64,000 nt of DNA from Viridilinea sp964592425 (GCA_964592425.1 CAZQCG010000003.1:144508-208507); one strand, 5' to 3'; shown: positions 25,510 through 33,990, counted from the first letter of the stretch. Translations and numbers: made by a program. Notes: generated by a model not told the origin, from the sequence alone.

Positions 25510-26330
25510 GCACGGCGCAACAGGTTTATGGGGGTGCCAAACGCATCCACGGACGCATGGCGCCGCCCGTCGTCGAGACGCACGACCTGGCCGTCGGCTA
25601 CGCCGACGAGTCGATCGTGGACAGAATCAGCGTCGTTGTGCGCCCCGGCGAGTCGCTGGCACTGGTCGGGATCAATGGCTCCGGCAAGTCGACCCTGCTG
25701 AAGACCCTGGTGGGTCTGCTGCCTACCCTCGGGGGTAGAGCGACGGTGTTTGGCCAGGCACCGGGAAGAACTGCACGCCGGATCGCCTACCTCGGGCAGA
25801 CGCGGGCCTCGAGCTTCCTGCTACCGCTACGAGCCCGTGACGTTGTGCAGATGGGCTGTTATCCACGACGTGGGCTGTTCGGGCGGATCACCGCTGAGGA
25901 TCGGGCGATAGTGCGTGCTGCCCTAGAAACGATGGGCGTAGCGCACCTGGCCGACGCACCCCTGCGTGCGCTCTCAGGCGGCCAGCAGCAGCGGGTCTAC
26001 CTGGCCCAGATGCTGACCCAACAGGCCGATCTGTTCGTGTTGGACGAGCCCACCGGCGGGCTCGACGCGGGTGGGCGCGAGGTATACCTGCGCGCAATGG
26101 AGCACGAGCTCGCCCGCGGGGCTGCCCTGATCAGCGCCACCCACGACATCCAGGAGGCTGCCGCCTGCACGCAGGCCATGCTGCTGGCGCGCCGCGTGGT
26201 GGCCCTTGGGCCGGGGCGGGCCGTGCTTACGCCCGAGGCCCTGCTCGAGACGTTCGGGGTGGTGATCACCCTGACTGACCGCAAACTCGGCGTGGCGGTG
26301 GTCGAGCGAGAGCACAGCCATGAGCACTAA
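25506..26330 (+). CDS. znuC: Zinc ABC transporter ATP-binding protein ZnuC
   Basis: A 274-residue ATPase: Walker A GINGSGKSTLL (about residues 55-65), signature LSGGQQQRVYLAQ, Walker B LFVLDEPTGGLD and the H-loop SATHD. It starts with a 4-bp overlap of znuB. It energises metal import with ZnuA/B. The C-terminus ends in HSHEH, a small His cluster. CbiM begins 13 bp later, so zinc and cobalt import genes appear to share a transcript. Confidence 0.92.
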   Translation: MSTAQQVYGGAKRIHGRMAPPVVETHDLAVGYADESIVDRISVVVRPGESLALVGINGSGKSTLLKTLVGLLPTLGGRATVFGQAPGRTARRIAYLGQTRASSFLLPLRARDVVQMGCYPRRGLFGRITAEDRAIVRAALETMGVAHLADAPLRALSGGQQQRVYLAQMLTQQADLFVLDEPTGGLDAGGREVYLRAMEHELARGAALISATHDIQEAAACTQAMLLARRVVALGPGRAVLTPEALLETFGVVITLTDRKLGVAVVEREHSHEH

Positions 26331-26343
26331 TGGAGGATTGTCG

Positions 26344-27096
26344 ATGTTCACCAATCGTTGGAAGCAGTGGGCACTGGTCGGAGCCGGTGCCTTGACCCTG
26401 CTGGTCTTCGAGTCCCGCCCGGTCTATGCAATGCACATTATGGAGGGCTTTCTGCCGCCGCTGTGGGCCGCCTTCTGGTTTGTGGTCGCCATCCCCTTCT
26501 GGGTCGTCGGCATGCGCCGGATCAACCGACTTGTGCGCGAGCAGCCGGAGACCCGATTGCTCCTCGGCCTGGCCGGTGCCTTCACCTTTGTGCTCAGCGC
26601 CCTGAAAATCCCAAGCGTCACCGGCTCCAGCAGCCATCCCACCGGGACCGGCCTGGGCGCCATCCTCTTTGGCCCGGCGGTGATGAGCGTGCTCGGCGCG
26701 ATCGTCTTGCTCTTTCAGGCCCTGCTGCTGGCACACGGCGGGCTGACCACCCTGGGTGCCAATACGGTCAGCATGGGTATCGCCGGACCCCTGGTGGCCT
26801 GGGCGATCTGGCGGGGGTTGAAAGAGCACGCTCCACTGGGGCTGGTGGTCTTTCTGGCTGCGGCCCTGGCCGACCTGGCAACCTATGTGGTGACCTCGGC
26901 CCAGCTGGCCCTGGCCTACCCGGATCCGGTCGGCGGCGTTAGCGCCTCGTTCGCCAAGTTCGGCACAATCTTCGCCGTGACCCAGATCCCCCTGGCGATC
27001 AGCGAGGGCCTCCTCACCGTGTTGATCTTCAATGCGCTGCGCAGCAATGCCCCCGACGATCTGCGTGCGCTGGGAATCGAAGGAGCACACGCATGA
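26344..27096 (+). CDS. cbiM: ECF cobalt/nickel transporter substrate-specificity protein CbiM
   Basis: A 250-residue membrane protein. The ATG at 26344 follows GGAGG. A signal peptide (WALVGAGALTLLVF...PVYA) precedes MHIMEGFLPP, the conserved mature N-terminus whose His2 binds Co/Ni. SSSHPTGTGLG and the later HGGLTTLGANTVSMG are CbiM hallmarks. The first component of a complete CbiMNQO energy-coupling-factor importer, here directly after znuC. No cobalamin riboswitch is possible in the 13-bp gap, so control is probably through the upstream promoter. Confidence 0.95.
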   Translation: MFTNRWKQWALVGAGALTLLVFESRPVYAMHIMEGFLPPLWAAFWFVVAIPFWVVGMRRINRLVREQPETRLLLGLAGAFTFVLSALKIPSVTGSSSHPTGTGLGAILFGPAVMSVLGAIVLLFQALLLAHGGLTTLGANTVSMGIAGPLVAWAIWRGLKEHAPLGLVVFLAAALADLATYVVTSAQLALAYPDPVGGVSASFAKFGTIFAVTQIPLAISEGLLTVLIFNALRSNAPDDLRALGIEGAHA

Positions 27097-27470
27097 ACTC
27101 CACCGCATCGACCGCGACCACCACCCGACCGCCGGCCCGATCCCGGCTCCCCTGGCTGCTGATCGCGCTCGTGATCGGCCTGGCCATCGTACCGCTGCTC
27201 CTCGTGCGCAACTCGGAGTTTGGCGGTGCCGATGGTCAGGCCGAGGCGGCGATCAGCGAGGTGGCACCAGACTACCAGCCCTGGTTTCATCCGCTGCTGG
27301 AGCCGCCTGGCGGCGAGACGGAGAGCCTACTCTTCGCGCTTCAGGCGGCGCTGGGTGCCAGCCTGATCGGCTACTTCTTCGGCCTGAAGCGAGGTCAGCG
27401 GCAGGCCGCGCCGCCGCGATCCGGCGATGGGGGACAACCCTTCGCTGGCAGCGAGCACCCGGAGCGGTGA
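27093..27470 (+). CDS. cbiN: Cobalt transport accessory membrane protein CbiN
   Basis: A 125-residue protein with two membrane helices: LPWLLIALVIGLAIVPLLL near the N-terminus and LQAALGASLIGYFFGL near the C-terminus. The periplasmic loop between them has EFGGADGQAEAAI and YQPWFHPLLEPPGGETESLLFALQ, matching CbiN. It starts in a 4-bp overlap with cbiM. A little longer than usual because of a basic C-terminal tail. Confidence 0.93.
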   Translation: MNSTASTATTTRPPARSRLPWLLIALVIGLAIVPLLLVRNSEFGGADGQAEAAISEVAPDYQPWFHPLLEPPGGETESLLFALQAALGASLIGYFFGLKRGQRQAAPPRSGDGGQPFAGSEHPER

Positions 27471-28240
27471 TGCAAACGATCGATACCTACGCCTACGCGA
27501 GCCGGCTCCACAGGACTGACCCGGCGCCACGGGTGCTCCTCGCGCTGACCGTGCTGATCCTCTGCCTGGCGAGCGAGCGGCCGGCGGTCGGTCTGCTTGC
27601 GGCGGCGGGGATGGCCGCCCTGACCATCGGGGCCGGGGGCATCCCGGCACACGTCGTCGGGCGCACGCTCCTGGCCGAAGGGACGTTCCTGGCCCTGGCG
27701 GTCGTCGGAGTGGCACTGAGCGTAAGCCCGTCAGCGTCGCCCAGCCTACCCTGGGGCCAACAGCTCGGCCCGCTCTGGATCGGCACCGGGCCGGCAGCCC
27801 TCGCCCAGGCCGTGCGACTCTTCGCCCGCGCGCTGGGCGGCGCGGCTGCGCTGGGCTTCCTGGCGCTGACCACGCCCCTGGTCGCCCTGATCGATCTACT
27901 GCGGCGCTGGCGGGTGCCGCCGCTGCTGCTCGACCTGATGACCCTGATCTACCGCTTCATCTTTGTGCTGCTCGATAGCCTGGTGATGATGCGCACTGCC
28001 CAGGCGAGCCGGTTGGGCTACGCCACGCGGCGCCAGGCACTGCGCAGCGCCGGCCAACTCGCCGGCCAGCTCTTCATCAACACCTACCTGCGCAGCCGCC
28101 GCCTGTACCTTGCCTTGAGCAGCCGTGGGTTCGATGGCGACCTGCGCGTGCTGCCGGAGACCTACCGGCCCGCGCCGGGGCTGGCCTGGCTCGGCCTGGC
28201 CCTGGTCGCCGCGCTGCTGCTCGTCGGGTGGTGCGGATGA
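27470..28240 (+). CDS. cbiQ: ECF transporter transmembrane coupling protein CbiQ
   Basis: 256 residues from the ATG at 27470, sharing one base with the cbiN stop (TGATG). Begins MQTIDTYAYASRLHRTDP, as CbiQ proteins do; several helices and the coupling region near residues 165-200 (MMRTAQASRLGYATRR) with Ala-Arg motifs that contact the ATPase. The frame is open far upstream, but that is a shadow of cbiM/cbiN. Confidence 0.92.
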   Translation: MQTIDTYAYASRLHRTDPAPRVLLALTVLILCLASERPAVGLLAAAGMAALTIGAGGIPAHVVGRTLLAEGTFLALAVVGVALSVSPSASPSLPWGQQLGPLWIGTGPAALAQAVRLFARALGGAAALGFLALTTPLVALIDLLRRWRVPPLLLDLMTLIYRFIFVLLDSLVMMRTAQASRLGYATRRQALRSAGQLAGQLFINTYLRSRRLYLALSSRGFDGDLRVLPETYRPAPGLAWLGLALVAALLLVGWCG

Positions 28241-28312
28241 GTCAGGCGCAGGCGCTCCGTCGCGCCTCCCCCAGGGTGGCTGCGTCGCCCCACCACAGCT
28301 GATAGGTTCACC

Positions 28313-29071
28313 ATGTGCCTGCTTGAGTTCGACCAGATTGTCTATACCTATCCCGGACAGGCGCAGCCCGCGCTGCGGGGCGTGACGCTCAGCCTGGCGG
28401 CAGGCATACGGGTGGCCCTGGTGGGACGCAACGGATCCGGGAAGTCGACCCTCCTGCTGCATGGGAATGGCGTGCTGCGCCCGGCACACGGAGCCGTGCG
28501 TCTCGCGCACCAGCCGGTGCGCTATGATCGCGCCGGTCTGCTGGACCTACGCCGGCAGGTGGGGTTTGTCTTTCAGCAGGCGGACGACCAGCTCTTCAGT
28601 GCCAGCGTGGCCCAGGATCTAAGCTTTGGGCCGCTCAATCTGGGTCTACCAGTCGACGAGGTACGGCGTCGGGTCGCCGACGCGGCCAGGCTCTGCGGCC
28701 TGAGCGACCTGCTCGACCGGCCAACCCACGCCCTGAGCGGCGGCGAGCGCACCCGTGCGGCCCTGGCGGGTGTGCTGGCGATGGAGCCGGCGGTGCTGCT
28801 CGCCGACGAGGTGACGGCCAATCTGGACCCGCCGATGCGGCGGCAGGTGGTATCCATCTTCAATCAGTTGGTGGCCACGGGACGCACAGTGGTGTGGAGC
28901 ACCCACGACCTGACGGTGGCCCGGCGCTGGGCCGACCGTGTCGCCGTGATGGATGCCGGGTCGATCATCGCCTACGCGCCACCAAATCAGATCTTTGCCG
29001 ACGAGGCCATCCTCGCACAGGCTGGCCTGACCGACCCCTGGGAGACCCTCGCACCGCAGGGGCTGGCTTGA
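28313..29071 (+). CDS. cbiO: ECF cobalt transporter ATP-binding protein CbiO
   Basis: A 252-residue ATPase: Walker A GRNGSGKSTLLLHGNG, Q-loop FVFQQADDQLFS (the ADDQ phrase is typical of ECF ATPases), signature LSGGERTRAALAGVLA, Walker B LLADEVTANLD and H-loop STHD. It completes CbiMNQO. The 72-bp gap after cbiQ holds only a 21-codon ORF without support. Confidence 0.93.
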   Translation: MCLLEFDQIVYTYPGQAQPALRGVTLSLAAGIRVALVGRNGSGKSTLLLHGNGVLRPAHGAVRLAHQPVRYDRAGLLDLRRQVGFVFQQADDQLFSASVAQDLSFGPLNLGLPVDEVRRRVADAARLCGLSDLLDRPTHALSGGERTRAALAGVLAMEPAVLLADEVTANLDPPMRRQVVSIFNQLVATGRTVVWSTHDLTVARRWADRVAVMDAGSIIAYAPPNQIFADEAILAQAGLTDPWETLAPQGLA

Positions 29072-29092
29072 ACCTATAGGAGGAGCTTGCAG

Positions 29093-30273
29093 ATGACAAC
29101 GATCACCGACTGGGCCGACCGCTGGCTAGGCGGCTTCTGCACGATAGGGGTGCTCGGCGGGCTGCCAGTGCGCGGGGCAGACTACGCCGCTCACCCCCCA
29201 CTTGACAGTCTGCTCACCCTGTCGCCCTTCTACGACCCGGTCCCGACTGACCTGAGCGCGGCGCGCACGGCCTGGTCGGAGGCCCTGGGCGGCGGCCGGT
29301 CGTTCTGCTGGCGAGCGTGGAGCGGGCGCGGGCGCTGCTGCTGGGGGCCGTCGGGGTGCAGCCGGGCGAACCGGTGGGCCTGCCCGCCAACGCCACCCGC
29401 GAGCTGGCCGAGGTCGTCAAGCACCACCCCGCCATGCCGCGCTGGCTCGACCTCGGGCCGGAGCTCACCCTTCTGGCAGCCGCAGAGCGGCTGACCGGCG
29501 TACGTGTCGTCTGGGCGCAGCCCTGCGGCGGGGCGTGGGCGGCGAGCGCACCGGAGGGTACGGCGCTGCTGGTGGACGCGGGCGACAGCCTGCCTGACCT
29601 CGTTCCGACCGAGCGCACCGGGGCTGTGGCGACGATCTTCGGCCTGCACGTCGGGGCCGACCCGCGCCGCGCAGGGGCGCTGGTGGTCTGCCACGACGCG
29701 GCGCTGGCCCTGGCGCTGGAGAGCCTCGCTCGCCCCGAGGATCGGCCCGACGCGGCGCTGGCCCTGGCCCAGCTTGGTCGCCTGGCGGGGCCTGAGGGGC
29801 TCGCGGCGCGGCAGCGCGTGGCGCTGGCGGCGGCGCGCCAGGGGCTTGAGCAGGCCACCGGGCTGCCGCTACTCGAGGCAGCCCCAGGCGTGCTGGCGCA
29901 GCAGATCGCCGTGCGCGTGCCCGAGCCGTGCGACGCGGCGACCTTCTACGCCTACGTGCTCGGTGAGCAGACCCCGGTGCGCTGGCTGCCGGCCCTGCGC
30001 CCGCTGCACTACGCGGCCATCCGCACCGATGGCGCACCGGCAGCGCTGGCGACGGCAGGACACCTCGCCCGCGTATTACTCGTGCCGGTGGGGCCAGACT
30101 ACACGGCGGAGGAGATCAAGCACGCTGTGCTCGGCATCACTAAAGCCGCCGACTACCTGGGCGTGCGGTGGGCGACCGATCCCAGCCGAGCTGCCTGGTA
30201 CGCCGATCTTATGACCGAGTGGTACGGGGCTGACCACGATGCATACCGGCCTCTGGGCACGTTCGACGCATAA
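29093..30273 (+). pseudogene. Frameshifted PLP-transferase-fold-like gene
   Basis: An N-terminal part (29093-29296, MTTITDWADRWLGG...) and a C-terminal part (about 29296-30273) lie in different frames; joining them at the GC-rich run ctgggcggcggccgg restores one protein of about 390 residues via EALGG...RPVVLLASVERARALLLGAVG. GVQPGEPVGLPANATRELAEVV resembles the start of the DegT/StrS aminotransferase fold. The usual Schiff-base lysine is not evident: the equivalent region reads FGLHVGADPRRAGALVV. A one-base deletion or sequencing error is the simplest reading. Good ribosome-binding site AGGAGG. It follows cbiO by 21 bp, so it belongs to the metal operon; function unknown. Confidence 0.55.
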
Positions 30274-30292
30274 GCCGCTTCACAGAGGGGCT

Positions 30293-30312
30293 TAGGGAGG
30301 GCTTGCCCTCCC
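30293..30312 (+). terminator. Hairpin closing the zinc/cobalt operon
   Basis: AGGGAGGgcttgCCCTCCCT follows the PLP-like gene by 20 bp. It is not followed by a T-run, so termination strength is uncertain. Confidence 0.4.
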
Positions 30313-30363
30313 TGAGACCCCCCCCTTCCTCAGTTCGCGTGCCGCAAGCAGGGCTTTCTCTAC

Positions 30364-30392
30364 TTGTACACCGCGACAGGTTGTGGTACATT
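30364..30392 (+). promoter_or_regulatory. Candidate promoter with TGTAC/GTACA symmetry
   Basis: TTGTAC, 17-bp spacer, TACATT just upstream of the 30400 gene. TGTAC (30365-30369) and GTACA (30386-30390) form an inverted pair that could be an operator. If used, the mRNA for the next gene would have almost no leader. Confidence 0.35.
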
Positions 30393-30399
30393 CAAGCTT

Positions 30400-30888
30400 G
30401 TGAGGGAATACACACACAACCGAAACTGGCTTCCTGCTTCCCTGCGCCGTATTCATGGCTGCGGGCAGATCGGATTGGGCCTTGGCCGCGTCCTTCGGCG
30501 CTGGGCCTCACACGTTCTCGCAACCCTCATCGCCCTCGAGCTCGGGCTGCTCAGCCCGCTCAGCTGCGTGATCCACTGTGTCATTCAGCAACTGCTGACC
30601 GAGCGCTCTGCCATCGCCTTCTTCCTCTGCGGCGAGCATGGCCGGATGTCGGTCGCAGCGCCCTCAGTACAACCCGCGAACGTATACGATCGCTTCACTC
30701 CCGACACCACCTCTACTCCCATCTCCACGATCAAGCCACAAGCACTCTACGAGCTTGTCTCCCTCGACTCCTCTCTGATCACGGTGGTCAGCCTGCTGGT
30801 GGCTGTGCTCATTGCCCCTCCCGCCCGCCGCCTTGCGTCACTGATCCACATGCCCCCAACCCCGCCCCCACGCCTTTCACCGGTCTGA
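30400..30888 (+). CDS. Small unknown membrane protein with Cys/His motifs
   Basis: About 162 residues from the GTG at 30400; an in-frame ATG at 30364 overlaps the candidate promoter. Two membrane segments: LATLIALELGLLSPLSCVIHC and, near the C-terminus, SSLITVVSLLVAVLIAPPARR. Between them lies FFLCGEHGRM and a Ser/Thr-rich loop. The pattern C-x3-C with a neighbouring His (CVIHC) plus CGEH could bind a metal, as in small membrane proteins found near copper and zinc genes. No family is recognised. It lies between the cobalt transporter block and MbnP. Confidence 0.5.
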   Translation: MREYTHNRNWLPASLRRIHGCGQIGLGLGRVLRRWASHVLATLIALELGLLSPLSCVIHCVIQQLLTERSAIAFFLCGEHGRMSVAAPSVQPANVYDRFTPDTTSTPISTIKPQALYELVSLDSSLITVVSLLVAVLIAPPARRLASLIHMPPTPPPRLSPV

Positions 30889-30978
30889 GTTACCCAGCCT
30901 GCTCGTTCTGTGCGCAAGCCTATGCGATATTGCGCCCTGCTGGTGTACCCTCACGCCCTGTGAAAGGACAAACCCTCT

Positions 30979-31950
30979 ATGCTGCGTCATCTACGCGGCC
31001 TGCTGCTCGTGACCCTGCTCGTGACGGCTCTTGCCGCCTGCGGCCCGGCCAATAACACCGACGGCAATGTGACCCTCCAGTTCGCGCTGAACGTCGGCGA
31101 TAAAGCTGCCGCCTGCGGCCAGAGCTACCCCGACGTCGGCAGCTCGAGCACCGAGATCTCATTCACCGACCTGCGCTTCTACGTCTCGAACATCCGCCTG
31201 ATCAACGCCCAGGGCCAGGAAGTGCCCCTCGAGCTCGCCCAGGATGGCGTCTGGCAGTACCAGAACGTCGCCCTGCTCGACTTCGAGGACGGCAGCGGCA
31301 GCTGCAGCGAGGGCGGCAACACGGCTCTGAACAGTGTGGTCAAGGGCAGCGTGCCCGCCGGGCGCTACACCGGGGTTGCCCTTGACCTCGGCGTACCCTT
31401 TGCGCTCAATCACGCCGATGTGACCGCCGCCCCCTCGCCGCTGAATATCCAGGCCCTCTGGTGGAACTGGCAGGGCGGCTACAAGTTTATCCGCGTCGAT
31501 ATGCAGACCGGCGCACCCGGCGCTGCCTCGGCCCCCGCGATGGACATGAGCGCCCCGGCCCCTACGATGGACATGAGCGCTACCGCGCCAGCTAGCCAGG
31601 GTGAGATGCAGGAAAGCGGCGCGCCCGCGCCGACAGCCTGGTTCATCCACCTCGGCAGCACCGGCTGCCAGTCGAACGACCGTGCCGCAGCTCCCACAGC
31701 GCCGTGCAGCAACCCTAACCTGCCCTCGGCACGCCTCGACGACTTCACGCCCGGTACGAGCGTCATCGTCGCCGACCTCGCGAGCCTGCTCAAGGGTGTG
31801 CCCCTTGACCAGAACACGCCCGAGCCTCCTGGCTGCATGTCCGGCCCGCAAGACCCGGACTGCCCGGCGCTGTTCCCGGGCTTCGGCCTGGATCTGGCCA
31901 CGGGCGCCGCAACTGGCACCCAGCAGTTGTTCCGCCTGCAGAATCCGTAG
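30979..31950 (+). CDS. MbnP-like four-Cys lipoprotein (metallo-mystery pair)
   Basis: A 323-residue secreted lipoprotein: signal VTLLVTALAACG with lipobox Cys. The MbnP-type domain follows: LQFALNVGDKAAACGQSY, SFTDLRFYVSNIRLINAQG, GRYTGVALDLGVPFALNHAD, GGYKFIRVDM and later HLGSTGC...PC, with several paired Cys (AACG, GSCSEG, TGC, APC, PGC, DPDC). MbnP proteins bind copper at a modified Trp site made by the partner MbnH. A Met-rich insertion near residues 188-212 (two copies of MDMS) looks like a copper-binding sequence. The MbnH-type partner follows. Confidence 0.87.
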   Translation: MLRHLRGLLLVTLLVTALAACGPANNTDGNVTLQFALNVGDKAAACGQSYPDVGSSSTEISFTDLRFYVSNIRLINAQGQEVPLELAQDGVWQYQNVALLDFEDGSGSCSEGGNTALNSVVKGSVPAGRYTGVALDLGVPFALNHADVTAAPSPLNIQALWWNWQGGYKFIRVDMQTGAPGAASAPAMDMSAPAPTMDMSATAPASQGEMQESGAPAPTAWFIHLGSTGCQSNDRAAAPTAPCSNPNLPSARLDDFTPGTSVIVADLASLLKGVPLDQNTPEPPGCMSGPQDPDCPALFPGFGLDLATGAATGTQQLFRLQNP

Positions 31951-31957
31951 CGGCTGC

Positions 31958-32025
31958 CAGGGGTCAGGGGTCAGGATCTGATTCCCGATTCCCGACCCCT
32001 GATCCCCGACCCCCGATCCCTGATC
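31958..32025 (+). repeat. Imperfect GGGGTCA / TGACCCC-type repeat
   Basis: Runs of GGGGTCA on the left and CCCGATTCCCGACCCCTGAT-type units on the right form several degenerate direct and inverted repeats in the gap between the MbnP and MbnH genes. May form a hairpin that tunes the ratio of the two mRNA segments. Confidence 0.6.
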
Positions 32026-32045
32026 GCTACACGAGGAGTGTACCA

Positions 32046-33683
32046 ATGTTCTCTGTCCCACGGACAGTCGTGATCTGCCTGGTTGTCGCCGGGGCGATCC
32101 ACCTGCTGATCGCTCCCGAGCACTACGCCCACGCGCCAGCCCACGGGCTGCTCTTTGGCGCGCTGGGCCTGGCCCAACTTGGCTACGTGGGTCTGTGGTG
32201 GCGTCGCTTTGGGTCGGCCCTGCGCCTGCCAGGGCTGATGCTCTCCGGTGGGGTGGTAGCCCTCTGGCTGTTGACCCACCTGGTGGCGACACCCTTCGCC
32301 ACAGGGCCGCACCCCATCGACTGGGCGACGACCGCGACCAAGCTGGCCGAGGGCGGCGCGTTCCTCGGGCTGCTGTACCTGGATCACACGGGCGCCTTTG
32401 GGCGCCGGCACGGCAACCCAGCGACGCTACTGGTGCGCAGCGCTGCGCTCTGCCTGGGGGCCGGGGTGATGCTCTGGGGCGGCGCTCTTGCCGCCGCCCC
32501 AGCGCTCCCGCAGTTGGCCGAGGTGGCCGACCACAGCCACGACGGGCACGACCACGTGCATGCCGACCCGGCGCAAGTTGGTTACGCTGTCACCCCTACG
32601 GCGGCAGACACCTACGCCTGGAATCTGCCTACCGGCTTCCCGCCGCCCTACGTCCCGCCCGATAACCCGATGACGGCCGAGAAGGTCGCGCTGGGGCGCC
32701 TCCTTTTCTACGACCGGCGCCTCTCGGCCAACGGCACCATGGCCTGCGCCAGCTGCCACGAGCAGGGCCGGGCCTTCGCCGACGGCAAGGCCACGCCGCA
32801 CGGCTCGACCGGCGAAGCCCTCGTCCGGAATAGCCAGGGTCTTGCCAACGTGGCCTACTACAGCACGCTCACCTGGGCCAACCCGGTGCTGACCGACCTG
32901 GAGCGCCAGATCCTCATCCCGATGTTCGGCGAGTTCCCCGTCGAACTGGGCATTACCGGGCACGAGACCGAGGTCATGGCCCGTTTCCAGAGCGACCCGC
33001 AGTATCAGGCGCTTTTCAGTGCGGCGTTCCCCGCCGCGGCCGAGCCGTACACCTGGGGCAATATCGTCAAGGCCCTGGCCTCATTCAACCGAGCCCTGAT
33101 CTCGGCCGACTCGCCCTACGACCGTTATATTGCCGGCGACCTTGATGCGCTCTCGGAGGCAGCGCTGCGGGGCATGGACATGTTTCTTTCAGAGGAACTG
33201 GAGTGCCATCATTGCCACGGCAGCTTCAACTTCACCGGCTCGACCCGCCAGCGCAACACCGTCTTCGTCGAGGCACCCTTCCACAACACCGGGCTCTACA
33301 ACCTCGACGGGCGCGGTGCCTATCCCGCCAACAACACCGGAGTGGCCGGGGTGAGCAACCGCCCCGAGGATATGGGCCGCTTCCGCGCGCCCAGCCTGCG
33401 TAATGTAGCCCTGACCGCGCCTTACATGCACGACGGCAGCGTCGCAACGCTGGAGGAGGTTGTGCGTCTGTACGAGGCGGGCGGGCGGCATATCCTCGAC
33501 GGATCCTATGCAGGCGACGGCCGGCGCAGCCCGTTGAAGAGCGGTCTGGTGAGCGGCTTCACCCTGACCGAGCAGGAGCGAACCGACCTGCTCGCCTTCC
33601 TGGAGGCCCTGACCGACCCGACCTTCATCAGTGACCCGCGCTTCGGCGATCCGTTCGCAGCCGAAGCCCAGGCGCTCCCCTGA
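32046..33683 (+). CDS. MbnH-like di-heme peroxidase fused to a His-rich membrane anchor
   Basis: 545 residues. About residues 1-150 form some five membrane helices containing His residues (HLLIAPEHYAHAPAHG). A His/Asp linker near 160-172 (HSHDGHDHVH) follows. The remainder is a di-heme cytochrome c peroxidase-family domain with two CxxCH heme sites: CASCH near 233 and CHHCH near 386, and LRNVALTAPYMHDGSV near the C-terminus. In known MbnP/MbnH pairs the di-heme enzyme oxidises a Trp in MbnP to kynurenine; the same is inferred here. An N-terminal membrane domain is not usual for MbnH. AGGAGTG precedes the ATG. Confidence 0.85.
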   Translation: MFSVPRTVVICLVVAGAIHLLIAPEHYAHAPAHGLLFGALGLAQLGYVGLWWRRFGSALRLPGLMLSGGVVALWLLTHLVATPFATGPHPIDWATTATKLAEGGAFLGLLYLDHTGAFGRRHGNPATLLVRSAALCLGAGVMLWGGALAAAPALPQLAEVADHSHDGHDHVHADPAQVGYAVTPTAADTYAWNLPTGFPPPYVPPDNPMTAEKVALGRLLFYDRRLSANGTMACASCHEQGRAFADGKATPHGSTGEALVRNSQGLANVAYYSTLTWANPVLTDLERQILIPMFGEFPVELGITGHETEVMARFQSDPQYQALFSAAFPAAAEPYTWGNIVKALASFNRALISADSPYDRYIAGDLDALSEAALRGMDMFLSEELECHHCHGSFNFTGSTRQRNTVFVEAPFHNTGLYNLDGRGAYPANNTGVAGVSNRPEDMGRFRAPSLRNVALTAPYMHDGSVATLEEVVRLYEAGGRHILDGSYAGDGRRSPLKSGLVSGFTLTEQERTDLLAFLEALTDPTFISDPRFGDPFAAEAQALP

Positions 33684-33699
33684 GGTACACACGGTGAGA

Positions 33700-33990
33700 A
33701 GCGGATCCCCGTGACGGTCTCGCCCAAGCCAGGGCTGGGCGACGGCGTCTACACGGTGAACTGGACCAACGCCAGCACTGCACTCTGAGGAAGGGAGACT
33801 TAGATTCACGGTCGGTGCCGCGACGGTCGCGACCCCGGGGCTACCAGCGACTGGCGCCGCCACCGACCTCCCCGCCGCCGGGCTGCTGGCACTAGCCATC
33901 GCCTGTCTGGTGCTGGGGCTGAGCCTGCGTCGCCAACGCGCCTGGAGCGCTTCGCGCTGGGGTTGGGGATTCGGGGATGGGGCTTGCCGC
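33700..33990 (+). pseudogene. Decayed CopC-like gene with LPATG-type tail
   Basis: Plus-strand fragments: VTVSPKPGLGDGVYTVNWTN, then a stop, then in another frame RFTVGAATVATPGLPATG followed by a hydrophobic segment LAIACLVLGLSLRRQ. The first matches the end of CopC domains (DGxYTVxW), the second the closing strand FTV. A short deletion and frameshift separate them, and the N-terminus is missing. CopC proteins bind copper outside the cell, in keeping with the neighbouring MbnP/MbnH pair. Confidence 0.6.

Noticed and set aside
26331..26343. Cobalamin or NiCo riboswitch before cbiM
   Set aside because: Only 13 bp separate znuC from cbiM, too short for any known riboswitch.
28237..28302. A 21-codon ORF between cbiQ and cbiO
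   Set aside because: It only has an ATGA overlap in its favour, with no ribosome-binding site for a separate product and no recognisable sequence.
33840..33920. LPATG motif as a functional sortase signal
   Set aside because: The gene is broken upstream, and no sortase gene is in the window; kept only as part of a pseudogene.
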